Origin: Lewinellaceae bacterium
GTDB lineage: Bacteria; Bacteroidota; Bacteroidia; Chitinophagales; Saprospiraceae
NCBI GenBank assembly: GCA_016708875.1
Contig: JADJFA010000010.1
Location: 1-64,000 of the forward strand
Direction: 5' to 3'
Length of the DNA: 64,000 bases
In this document: positions 25,699 to 33,959 of the stretch, piece after piece
Position numbering within the stretch: position 1 is the first letter of the stretch
Layout: each line of letters starts with the position of its first letter
Position numbers and translations under genes: made by a program
The notes under the pieces: model-generated
Database searches by the model: none
Told to the model about the DNA's origin: nothing
What the model saw: only the letters and a program-made list of their open reading frames with translations

Positions 25699-25775
25699 AT
25701 TAAACACATAGGCACAGTAGGACACATAGTTATGATTTAAAACACTATGTGCCCTACTGTGCCTATGTGTTTAAT
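25699..25775. repeat. 32-base palindrome (locus D)
   Basis: Arms 25699-25730 and 25744-25775 are complementary over 32 bases with one mismatch and a 13-base loop. Words are ttaaacacatagg and gcacagtagg. It lies between tandem minus-strand genes (regulator start, ATP-grasp-like end). Confidence 0.9.
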
Positions 25776-25807
25776 AAATTTATTTTTATGGTAAGTAACC
25801 CTAAAAA

Positions 25808-27008
25808 TCAAGGTTCAAAAAAACCCACACTCGAACCCACCCACTCCTTGCCTTTGTTGTAACGCACGCCCACCATTTCACCTTTGCTCATGCGCACAAG
25901 GTTGTTCACCAGCCGTGGCGCAGGCCAACCCCTTGTTCCAGAGGAGCATCATGCGGATTTCGCATTTGGACGGTTCTGCGGGGTCTAGTGTTTGCACTGC
26001 GGGAATGTATTCCACCTTGCGTTGAAGAATAAAATTCGAGGGATCATCCACGGATTCCACGTCCTCACGGGTAATGTTGATTTTCACGCCTTGCCCGGAA
26101 AAAGAAAAAAGCGGTTTCAAAACCCAATTTTCAAGATCATCCGGGATGGATTTTAATTCATTGACAAAGAGGGTTTTAGGCACAAATTCACTTTGAATAA
26201 ATGGCAGCGAGTGCTTCGAAATTCGGAAAAACCAGTTGGGGTGGCCCACCCATTCGGCATTGACCTCAGTGGTCATGTCCCATTCTCGGGGGAGATCGGC
26301 GCGGCGTTCGAGTTCGTCAAAGATGATGCGGTTGTATATCCGTTCCACGCCTACACGCCGACCGTTGTCGTCCAAATAGTAAAGGTCGCGGCCCTCGCGT
26401 TTGAGTTTGGAAAGACATAAGACTTTGATTCCCAGATATTTTCTGCTTCCCCAAAAATCAATACGCGTGTTTTGTTTTTCGGGTTCCACCTCCAGCAAGA
26501 TGGTGTTTTCTGGCTTGGAATCGCCTACAATAACCTCCCGAAGCAGCTCAATATAGCCGGCCTCATCAATGCCGCCAAAGAGATGATGGAATTCTGTCGG
26601 GATATCAAAATGCTTCCTATAGCTTTTGGCCAGCAGGTGTTGAAAAAAATACAGCGACGGAAACCCTTGCATTTCAATGAGTTGCGGACTGAGTTCGCCA
26701 TGCTCGTCGCGACAAATGCCAAAGTCGAGTTGCAGAAATTGCGTGTGCGCATCTTCGCCTGGCACCCTCAGATGCTCGGGCAAGGCAGATTCGCTGCGGC
26801 CCATAAAATCGGGTGCAGCGATGACTTTACAGATATCCTCCACCCCTTGCAGAAGTTTGTTCTTCAGTTTTTTGGGGACAAAAATCGGCGTCTCGGCCAT
26901 CCGGAAAGTACATGGCTCGCCGTAGTCCGTGTTTACCGTGTGGAGGAATGCCTCATATTTTTCTTGTGTAAAAGCGGCATTGAACCGCTGTCGGATTTCT
27001 GTGTGCAT
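25808..27008 (-). CDS. ATP-grasp-like protein of unknown substrate (frameshifted near its C-terminus)
   Basis: About 400 residues from ATG 27008 (MHTEIRQRF); the frame is open to 27122. NWVLKPLFSFSGQGVKI resembles the ATP-binding loop of ATP-grasp ligases, and LQLDFGICRDEHGELSPQLIEMQGF may hold acidic catalytic residues. The observed frame ends at 25878, but one base removed near 25935-25940 gives a longer C-terminus (RLVNNLVRMSKGEMVGVRY) ending at 25808. It is divergent from uppS with 148 bases between starts. I do not recognise a named family. Confidence 0.6.
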
Positions 27009-27055
27009 TTTATAAGAATGTGAACTTTTGGAACTTGTGTTCTGAATCTGAAAAG

Positions 27056-27063
27056 TACCTTTG
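27056..27063 (+). promoter_or_regulatory. uppS promoter: TTG - 18 - TACCTTTG
   Basis: The exact -7 box TACCTTTG at 27056-27063 is preceded by TTG at 27035-27037, an 18-base gap, close to the Bacteroidota promoter layout. It lies 93 bases before the uppS ATG. Confidence 0.6.
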
Positions 27064-27156
27064 TCGGCTTTTGAGAAATATGCCCCGTAAGTCTGTTCCT
27101 GGGGTGAATATCTGCAACACACTTAGAACAGACTTAAGGATACCGCCACTTTTACA

Positions 27157-27909
27157 ATGTCTGACCTTAAATCGCAAATCAACCCTGACAATGTTCCGCA
27201 GCATATTGCCATTATCATGGATGGCAACGGGCGTTGGGCCAAACAAAAGGGCATGCCCCGGGTGCTGGGCCACCGCAGTGGCGTTAAAAGTGTGCGCGAA
27301 GTTACGGAGGCTGCCGCTCAAATCGGCGTAAAATACCTCACACTCTACGCTTTCAGTACCGAAAACTGGAACCGTCCACCCGCCGAGGTAATGGCCTTGA
27401 TGTCGCTGTTGGTAGAAACCATCAAAGGCGAGATCCGCGATTTGAACAAAAATGGCGTCCGCCTCATGGCAATCGGCGACATTGAAGCGCTTCCCAAGTC
27501 TACCTTGAAAACCTTGCGGGATGGCATTGAAAAGACGAAAAACAACACCCGGGTTACCCTGGTGCTCGCGCTCAATTATTCGGCTAAATGGGAAATATTG
27601 CACGCCACGCGCCTCTTGGCAGAACAGGTAAAAATGGGCGCCCTGCAACCTTCGGATATTACTGAAGCAATGTTTGAACGCAAACTCAGCACCCACGGCA
27701 TCCCTGACCCGGAACTCCTTATTCGCACCAGCGGAGAGGCGCGGCTATCCAATTTTTTGCTTTGGCAGGTGGCTTACGCCGAGCTCTATTTCACCCCTGT
27801 TTTTTGGCCGGACTTTGGTAAAGATGAATTGTTCAAATCCATTTTGAATTACCAAAACCGCGAGCGGAGGTTTGGCTTAATAAGCGAACAATTGCTTAAA
27901 TCCCAGTAA
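27157..27909 (+). CDS. uppS: Undecaprenyl diphosphate synthase (isoprenyl transferase)
   Basis: This 250-residue cis-prenyltransferase condenses isopentenyl diphosphate onto farnesyl diphosphate to make the C55 carrier of cell-wall and polysaccharide precursors. Conserved blocks: IIMDGNGRWAK with catalytic Asp22, LGHRSG, LTLYAFSTENWNRP, and LLIRTSGEARLSNFLLWQ near 190-207, then AELYFTPVFWPDF. The length is normal. It stands as a single gene facing the convergent minus-strand gene at 28003. Confidence 0.95.
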   Translation: MSDLKSQINPDNVPQHIAIIMDGNGRWAKQKGMPRVLGHRSGVKSVREVTEAAAQIGVKYLTLYAFSTENWNRPPAEVMALMSLLVETIKGEIRDLNKNGVRLMAIGDIEALPKSTLKTLRDGIEKTKNNTRVTLVLALNYSAKWEILHATRLLAEQVKMGALQPSDITEAMFERKLSTHGIPDPELLIRTSGEARLSNFLLWQVAYAELYFTPVFWPDFGKDELFKSILNYQNRERRFGLISEQLLKSQ

Positions 27910-27950
27910 AATTAATTTTATTTAAAGGATCCCAGTGGAAAAGTTCTGAT

Positions 27951-27987
27951 ATTAAACATATGCCGTCTATTGGTCTATGTGTTTAAA
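27951..27987. repeat. Degenerate palindrome related to locus D
   Basis: Contains attaaacata and tatgtgtttaaa, the outer words of the locus D hairpin 2.2 kb upstream, around an altered centre. It lies between convergent genes. Confidence 0.5.
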
Positions 27988-28002
27988 ATAAACTATTTGC
28001 CG

Positions 28003-28641
28003 TTACTGCCGTGCCTCAAATGGCCAAATTTCCACCCGCCCAATTTTTATATCTTTCAAAGCCTGTGGTAAACCTGCATAATAAACCTGTAGGCTAAACC
28101 CTCTTTCCTCCCTGGGCTGCATGGGTCCCGGGCGGTCGAAAGAAAAGACTGGCTGAATAGCAGGATCATCGGGATTGATCACAGTGCTCATCCATAGTTT
28201 ATTGTCGGTTCCATACAAGAGGATTTCCAATCTTGCATTGGAAGCAACCATTTCGAGCGGATTGCTGATCGTGCCGCTTACCTGCCAACCCCTTTCCGTT
28301 GGAGCAGCCTGGCCAGCCACACTTGGTTCAAACATTTTTATGCCATTCACCCCGGAATTTGCCAGAATCGGGCCGGGGTCTTGCGGGACTGCTCCTGCTA
28401 CTTTGAAGTTACAAGAAGCAGGCTTTCCAGAAAATTCAGTCAAAGGCCAGGATGCATAAAACGAAGTGCGCCCATTCGGCGGCACCGCATCCGAAAAAGT
28501 AGCGACAATAACGGAGGCGTGCCTGGAAATAGAAAGTGGCTTCCCGATAGCGTCAAGGGGTATAGCCTCCAGCCATATTTTTTGCCATTTACCCGATGTG
28601 TTCGAGCAAATGCCCGTGACAATAAAATGCTCCTTTTCCAC
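28003..28641 (-). CDS. Conserved-type hypothetical protein, start uncertain
   Basis: At least 212 residues, with no family recognised. The protein is beta-rich with several Pro/Gly turns (GWQVSGTISNPLEM, GRVEIWPFEARQ). The only nearby start in this frame is GTG 28641; the frame remains open to about 28791 without an ATG, and the extra codons (GKSPVNKTPLNAAILPDNAQ) look protein-like. An ATG at 28795 lies one base out of frame and could be joined by an indel in the T/A-rich segment at 28756-28772. The N-terminus is therefore probably missing or misread. No membrane segment is evident in the visible part. Confidence 0.5.
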   Translation of the reverse strand: MEKEHFIVTGICSNTSGKWQKIWLEAIPLDAIGKPLSISRHASVIVATFSDAVPPNGRTSFYASWPLTEFSGKPASCNFKVAGAVPQDPGPILANSGVNGIKMFEPSVAGQAAPTERGWQVSGTISNPLEMVASNARLEILLYGTDNKLWMSTVINPDDPAIQPVFSFDRPGPMQPREERGFSLQVYYAGLPQALKDIKIGRVEIWPFEARQ

Positions 28642-28795
28642 CCAACAGTTAACATTGTTTGTGTTCAGTTCCAGGGGCTGGGCATTGTCGGGCAGTATAG
28701 CGGCGTTCAGCGGGGTTTTATTTACGGGGCTTTTTCCGTGCAGTTTTGAAAGGGAAAAAGGAGGAGAAAAAGACGAAAGTGCGAAAGTGTATCAT

Positions 28796-29436
28796 AGAGA
28801 CAAACAAAGAACTCGTTCATGGCGGATGTTTGGTGCAAATTTGCAGTAGGATTACAAATTTTCACCCATTTTTGCTTGCCTTATGCTAGCGGCATTTCAA
28901 TAGAATTTTCTGAACAAACTAACCGCCCGCTTTTCGGGGGACAAATCCCTGAATGGATTGATGAACCTGCTGGGGGGGACGCCACGCAGTCGTAAATGGC
29001 GAGGCTCACGTCTGTAAAAATGCCGCGCGTGTTTATAATGATCGATTAAATATATTAATAGAATACGAGGTTATACCCGAATACCGTCGTCATCTGCTCA
29101 CTATCAATCGTTTGCCGTGGAAGGAGAACACTGCTTGTGGGACGAGCAGCCAGAAAACGTAAGTTTTGGATGGTTCTCTGAGATGCAGTAGTTGCATCTT
29201 ATCTGCAATTGACAGACCGCACATTTATGCTGAATATTGATCAATTGGACACCCTAACAGGCGACCTCTCTGGTACTTATTCCGGGGTTTTTATAAAAAA
29301 CTTTCTAGGTCAAATAAATGGCCCTGATACTGTCCCATTGAACAGGGTGTTTTTAAACAAAATTGTAAACCATGAGCAATCTATTGTCACTCACAATGCG
29401 ATTATAAATTGTAACCACGATGGATTTTTCAAAAAA
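28796..29436. other. Spacer without recognisable genes
   Basis: Between the minus-strand hypothetical gene and the T9SS pseudogene. It holds a 7-G tract at about 28974 and a long in-frame extension before ATG 29437 that lacks protein-like features. I see no RNA or repeat. Confidence 0.4.
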
Positions 29437-30735
29437 ATGAAACACAATATTCTTCTCATTTACTTCACGTTTCTAGGGCTTTCAACTGACCGAGCTTTTG
29501 CTCAATCGGATACCATTCTGGTGGGGTACTCTCAAAGCGATATTGTTTCTTCCCTTATCAATGAGATGATAATCCTTCCTAACGACAAAATCGGTTTCAC
29601 TCAAAATGCGCTCTCGGGATTTAAAGCATTTGTCACGGACTCTAAAGGACAGGTTATTCATCAACGCAAATTAGAGTATGTTGATGGATACGTTATTAAT
29701 TCAATTCTTTCATATTCGATGACACCACTCGATATGTCTATATCGGAACGCGATGAAAGATGGCAAGCGATTCTTCATCTCCTATTCATTGGACACTATG
29801 CTTCAAGATATCAGGCTTATTGATACGATTGAGGTGGAAAATGATGTCAGAATATTCACGGATATGATGAAATATAATCACAAGAAATCTGTCTGGGAAG
29901 GGTTTGGTTATGGACAATTGGTGTCAACAACTGACTTTCCATATATCTGCTATATCAGTTTAGATGCGAATTACGAGTTTGAAAAATTTGAAAAACTAAC
30001 AGGAAATTACCACGAAGGCCCCGTCATAGAGTTCCAATGGATAGAATCATTGAGCCGGTATTATGTTAAAACCTTTGGAGATCGTTCTTTGATTATTGAC
30101 GAAGGATTTAATGTGGTTAATGAAATAGTTGGAATTACATTGGTATACCAAACGGCGTCAGTTGCCAATCGGCACTTTGTTTGTTACTAAGGAAGGATTT
30201 TAACTACTGCTTTGCCGGATCTGCAGGGGACAGCATACACCTTGTCGGCTATCCCACTGAGCAACCCGCCTTTGGGAATGAACTATGCTTCTCAGATGCG
30301 CGTAGATTTAGATGGCAACTATGTGATTTCCGGAGTGAATATCTTTTCCCCTCCGGATCCCAATAAAGTCACTGTGGCAAAATTCTCGTCAGTTACTTAC
30401 GATAAAATCTGGGAATTTTCATATCTTGATAATAAGGCTTTCGCTATCTGGGATATGGAAATAGATCCGAACAACGACATCATCCTGGTGGGCCAATCTT
30501 GGAATATTTTTGGCGCAGCCAGTGCGTTTTAATGAAGGTGTATTCAAGGACGCTCACTCAAAACCGATGACCTCAGCGATCAATATTGGGTAAATATCAG
30601 CCCAAACCCTACTGCATCAGAACTATGCTTACGGACAACTACACAGCCTGCAATACTGCGTTTGTGGGAGGTCAGTGGGAAATTGGCATTGGAAGAAAAA
30701 ATAGTAAGCGACAGCACTTACGAGCCTTCTTGTTC
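29437..30735 (+). pseudogene. Degraded secreted protein with T9SS sorting-domain remnant
   Basis: ATG 29437 starts a good signal peptide (MKHNILLIYFTFLGLS...AFAQ). The reading then changes frame near 29740-29755, continues to a TAA at 30188-30190 (probably another indel, LFVTKEGFLTT expected), continues as DGNYVISGVNIF and DPNNDIILVGQSW, both propeller-like, and ends at 30530. In another frame 30590-30730 reads VNISPNPTASELCLR and LRLWEVSGKLALEE, the first two-thirds of a T9SS sorting domain, which is then truncated. Several independent lesions suggest true decay. The open pieces are 29209-29823, 29753-30190 and 30212-30532. Confidence 0.65.
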
Positions 30736-30846
30736 CCCCGCCCGGTTTGGGAAGGGGGGGGCGGTGATTTTCGCCTTGCTTGGTATTGTCACACTTTTCC
30801 CGCCCTTTTCCAAAACAATTTGCGAAGTTTGCGCAGCGATACAACT

Positions 30847-32268
30847 ATGAAAGTAAAATTCTGCGGCGCTGCCCGCGAAGTCACAGGCTCCTGCCACCTC
30901 ATTACCCTCGACAACGGTTACAAAATCCTCCTCGACTGCGGTCTCTACCAAGGCGGCGACGACGATGGCCGGGCGGGCAATGGTAATCCCCTCACAGCAT
31001 TCAACGAAAAATGGCTTTTTGACCCCAAGGAAATAGATTGTCTGGTACTTAGCCACGCGCATATTGACCACACTGGCCGGGTGCCAAAACTGGTGGGCGA
31101 CGGCTTTCGCGGAAAAATATACGCCACCCACGCCACCCGCGATCTTTGTGCTATCATGCTACTGGACAGCGCCAAAATCCAGGAAAGCGACGCGGAGTAT
31201 TTCAACCGAAAGCATCGCAAAGAGACCGACCCCGAGAAGATACCGCTTTACACCTTGGAGGATGTGCAACAAGTGATGCGGCAATTTGCCAGCTTCAACT
31301 ACGAACAGTGGTTTCATATTCATGAAAATGTACGGGTCCTTTACCGTGACGCAGGGCATATCCTGGGCAGTGCAACCGTGACCCTCGAAATTAAGGAAGG
31401 CGGGAAAACCACCTATTTTGGCTTTACGGGCGATATCGGGCGACCGCATCGTCCCATCCTGGGCGACCCATTGCCAATGCCCGAACTGGACTATCTCATC
31501 TGCGAAAGCACTTATGGCGACCGCGAACACGAATCACCCCCGGCTGAAGTAGGGCATTTTATCAATATCATTCGGCACACCTGCGAAGAAAAAGGAGGCA
31601 AGGTCATTCTTCCCGCTTGTTCTGTGGGTCGCACCCAGGAAATCGTGTACATGCTGGACAAACTACAGAGCGCCGGGGAATTGCCACATATTCCAGTTTA
31701 TGTAGACAGTCCACTTTCTGTCAATGCCACGGAGGTTTTTGTAAATCACCCGGAATGTTTCGATTCCGATCTTCACCGTTACATGACCGAAGATGATAAC
31801 CCATTCGGTTTCAATGGATTGGTCTATGTTCGCGACACCGAAGCCTCCAAACAACTTAATGATTCTCCAGAGCCTTGCATCATCATTTCAGCCTCGGGCA
31901 TGATGAACGCCGGCCGTATTCGCCACCACGTCGCGAACAATATTGAGCACGAACGAAACACCATCCTCATTGTGGGTTATTGTTCGCCAAATACCCTCGG
32001 CGGGCAACTCCGCGCAGGCGTACAAAGTGTCTTTCTCTTTGGGCAAAACCTTGAGGTTAAGGCAGATATAGAAATCATGGATTCCTTTTCCGCCCACGGC
32101 GACCGGGTGGAAATGCTCGAAATGATTGCCAACCAAAAGCAGTCGGCAAAAAAGGTGTGGCTTGTACACGGCACGCTGGACCGTCAGGAAAAATGGCGGG
32201 AATATTTGATGGAAAATGGGTTTGGGAATGTGGGGATACCGAGTTTGGGAGAGGAGGAGGTATTGTGA
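30847..32268 (+). CDS. Metallo-beta-lactamase/beta-CASP ribonuclease-like protein
   Basis: About 473 residues from ATG 30847. It has the MBL metal site HAHIDHTG (70-77), then DAGHILGSATVTL, TGDIGRPHRPI, and beta-CASP features: ESTYGDREH, PACSVGRTQEI, SASGMMNAGRI and a final VHG. This layout matches the CPSF-like/RNase J-related exo- or endoribonuclease group (often annotated MBL fold RNA-specific nuclease). The frame is open upstream, but the conserved start MKVKFCGAAREVTGSC fixes ATG 30847. The role is probably RNA processing, cytoplasmic. Confidence 0.9.
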   Translation: MKVKFCGAAREVTGSCHLITLDNGYKILLDCGLYQGGDDDGRAGNGNPLTAFNEKWLFDPKEIDCLVLSHAHIDHTGRVPKLVGDGFRGKIYATHATRDLCAIMLLDSAKIQESDAEYFNRKHRKETDPEKIPLYTLEDVQQVMRQFASFNYEQWFHIHENVRVLYRDAGHILGSATVTLEIKEGGKTTYFGFTGDIGRPHRPILGDPLPMPELDYLICESTYGDREHESPPAEVGHFINIIRHTCEEKGGKVILPACSVGRTQEIVYMLDKLQSAGELPHIPVYVDSPLSVNATEVFVNHPECFDSDLHRYMTEDDNPFGFNGLVYVRDTEASKQLNDSPEPCIIISASGMMNAGRIRHHVANNIEHERNTILIVGYCSPNTLGGQLRAGVQSVFLFGQNLEVKADIEIMDSFSAHGDRVEMLEMIANQKQSAKKVWLVHGTLDRQEKWREYLMENGFGNVGIPSLGEEEVL

Positions 32269-32340
32269 TCAATCGTCGTAGTGACCATAGCATTTTGCGA
32301 CCTCAATAACATCGCCTTTTACCCGATAAACCAGACGATG
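32269..32340 (-). pseudogene. RelE/YoeB-type toxin remnant (C-terminus only)
   Basis: Read on the minus strand, 32340 to 32269 encodes HRLVYRVKGDVIEVAKCYGHYDD and a stop, the diagnostic C-terminus of Txe/YoeB-type RelE toxins. Immediately upstream the toxin frame meets a stop, and the antitoxin frame runs across. The first roughly 60 codons of the toxin are missing, so this is a deletion remnant. Confidence 0.75.
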
Positions 32341-32575
32341 CGCTTGGGTATTCCTTCAATGAAGATGCCACCCCTTCGCCTCGCTCAAGTTCAGCGATTG
32401 ACTTGTCTAGCTTAGTAAAATATTCCTGACGAGTTTCTTTGCGGGGGGCTTCCATTTGGATTGCTTCAATGCTGATTGTAACCGCAGCACTTTGGCCTTT
32501 CAAATAGGATTTGATTTTCTCGAAGATTTCTTCCGTGAATTCTTCAGCAGAAATCGTGAATTTTGCCTGAACCAT
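32303..32575 (-). CDS. RelB/Phd-like antitoxin fused to out-of-frame toxin remnant
   Basis: The N-terminal 65 or so residues (VQAKFTISAEEFTEEIFEKIKSYLKG, then YFTKLDKSIAELERGEG) look like an antitoxin of a RelE-type pair. The tail (SSLKEYPSASSGLSGK) is translated out of frame from the toxin remnant that follows, so the native end of the antitoxin has been lost with most of the toxin gene. An exact TAnnTTTG -7 box precedes it. Probably non-functional as a module, perhaps still an orphan antitoxin. Confidence 0.6.
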   Translation of the reverse strand: MVQAKFTISAEEFTEEIFEKIKSYLKGQSAAVTISIEAIQMEAPRKETRQEYFTKLDKSIAELERGEGVASSLKEYPSASSGLSGKRRCY

Positions 32576-32591
32576 TTTTCAAAAATTTCCA

Positions 32592-32599
32592 CAAAAGTA
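32592..32599 (-). promoter_or_regulatory. -7 box TACTTTTG for the antitoxin gene
   Basis: An exact minus-strand TAnnTTTG match 17 bases before the antitoxin ATG (32575), lying between it and the divergent HD gene start. Confidence 0.5.
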
Positions 32600-32617
32600 A
32601 ATCAAAACCGCGTTCAA

Positions 32618-33826
32618 ATGATCCCCCGCAAAAAAATCTTCAACGACCCGGTTTACGGCTTTGTGTCCGTGCCCCACGGTATTTTGCTGGATTTGATAGA
32701 CCATCCCTACTTCCAGCGATTGCGTCGAATCCGGCAGCTCGGCCTGACTTCCTACGTATATCCCGGGGCTTTGCATACAAGATTTCACCATGCCCTGGGC
32801 GCCTTGCACCTCATGCAGCAGGCCATAGAAACCCTCAGCAATAAAGGAGCAGAAATTACACCAGAAGAGGCCGAAGGCGCTTGTATTGCGGTTCTTTTAC
32901 ACGATATTGGTCACGGCCCTTTCTCCCATGCCCTCGAACACACCCTGGCCGAAATGCACCACGAGGAACTTTCCAGTCTTTTCATGGAAGACCTAAACCA
33001 TCAGTTTGAGGGGCGGTTGGCATTGGCAATCAGCATATTCCGGGACCAGTATCCAAAAAAATTCCTCCACCAACTCGTGTCAGGTCAACTTGACATGGAC
33101 CGCATGGACTACCTCAACCGCGACAGTTTTTTTACAGGCGTGAGCGAGGGGGTCATCAGTTACGACCGCATCATCAAAATGCTCGATGTACACGAAGGCG
33201 AATTGGTTGTGGAAGAAAAAGGCATTTACAGCATTGAGAAATTCCTCATAGCACGGCGGCTTATGTACTGGCAGGTGTATCTGCACAAAACAGGGGTATC
33301 TGCCGAAAAAATGCTCATTCACACCCTGCGCCGGGCACGTGAGCTCAGCCTTGCCGGGGAAGACCTCGAAGTGCCACGCCATTTAGCCTGGTTTTTCAAT
33401 TGGAAACCCAGCGATGCATCTTCACCCGCCGAACTGCTCTCGCATTTCTCCCGTTTGGACGACCACGACGTGACGGCTGCCATCAAGTATTGGTCGGAAG
33501 CGCGTGACTTCACGCTTGCTTTTCTGTCCAAGGGCTTGCTTGACCGAAAGTTGTTCAGACTGGAATGGCATATCGAACCAATACCTGCCGATTATGTTTT
33601 ATCCATACAGCAAAAGGTGCGTGCCAATATGGGCGAAAGCGCGATACTCGAGCACCTTGTATATACCGGCCTAGAAAGCAACCGCGCGTACGACGATTCC
33701 AAAGAACAGATAAAAATTCTTTTCAAAAACGGTGCAGTGGTTCCGATTGACCAATGCTCAGACGTACCCCTTTATACTCAATTGGTTACGAAATATTTTA
33801 TCTGTTACCCTAAAAACATGATGTAG
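32618..33826 (+). CDS. HD-domain phosphohydrolase (dNTPase-like)
   Basis: A 402-residue protein from ATG 32618. HD metal site: RFHHALG, LLHDIGHGPFSHALEH, and GQLDMDRMDYLNRD. The N-terminal KKIFNDPVYGFVSVP and HPYFQRLRRIRQLG are typical of the SAMHD1/dGTPase-like group common in Bacteroidota. Likely hydrolyses nucleoside triphosphates or a related phosphate ester in the cytoplasm. The frame is open upstream to 32456, but that part overlaps the divergent antitoxin gene and is not protein-like. Confidence 0.92.
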   Translation: MIPRKKIFNDPVYGFVSVPHGILLDLIDHPYFQRLRRIRQLGLTSYVYPGALHTRFHHALGALHLMQQAIETLSNKGAEITPEEAEGACIAVLLHDIGHGPFSHALEHTLAEMHHEELSSLFMEDLNHQFEGRLALAISIFRDQYPKKFLHQLVSGQLDMDRMDYLNRDSFFTGVSEGVISYDRIIKMLDVHEGELVVEEKGIYSIEKFLIARRLMYWQVYLHKTGVSAEKMLIHTLRRARELSLAGEDLEVPRHLAWFFNWKPSDASSPAELLSHFSRLDDHDVTAAIKYWSEARDFTLAFLSKGLLDRKLFRLEWHIEPIPADYVLSIQQKVRANMGESAILEHLVYTGLESNRAYDDSKEQIKILFKNGAVVPIDQCSDVPLYTQLVTKYFICYPKNMM

Positions 33827-33887
33827 ATCAGCCTCCAATTGATCAAAATTTCACAGTAAAAACATGCTATTTTAGGGCTTGTACATT

Positions 33888-33895
33888 TACTTTTG
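33888..33895 (+). promoter_or_regulatory. -7 box TACTTTTG for the repeat/peptidoglycan-binding gene
   Basis: Exact TAnnTTTG match 64 bases before ATG 33960. No clear -33 TTG was placed. Confidence 0.5.
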
Positions 33896-33959
33896 CGCGA
33901 AATCAATCAATAACAAACGAAATTCAACTTTTTTAATAGTTAACCAATTCATTCTCATC

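Noticed and set aside
30586..30846. Extended start of the MBL/beta-CASP protein
   Set aside because: This segment is the other-frame reading of the sorting-domain remnant; the conserved protein starts at ATG 30847.
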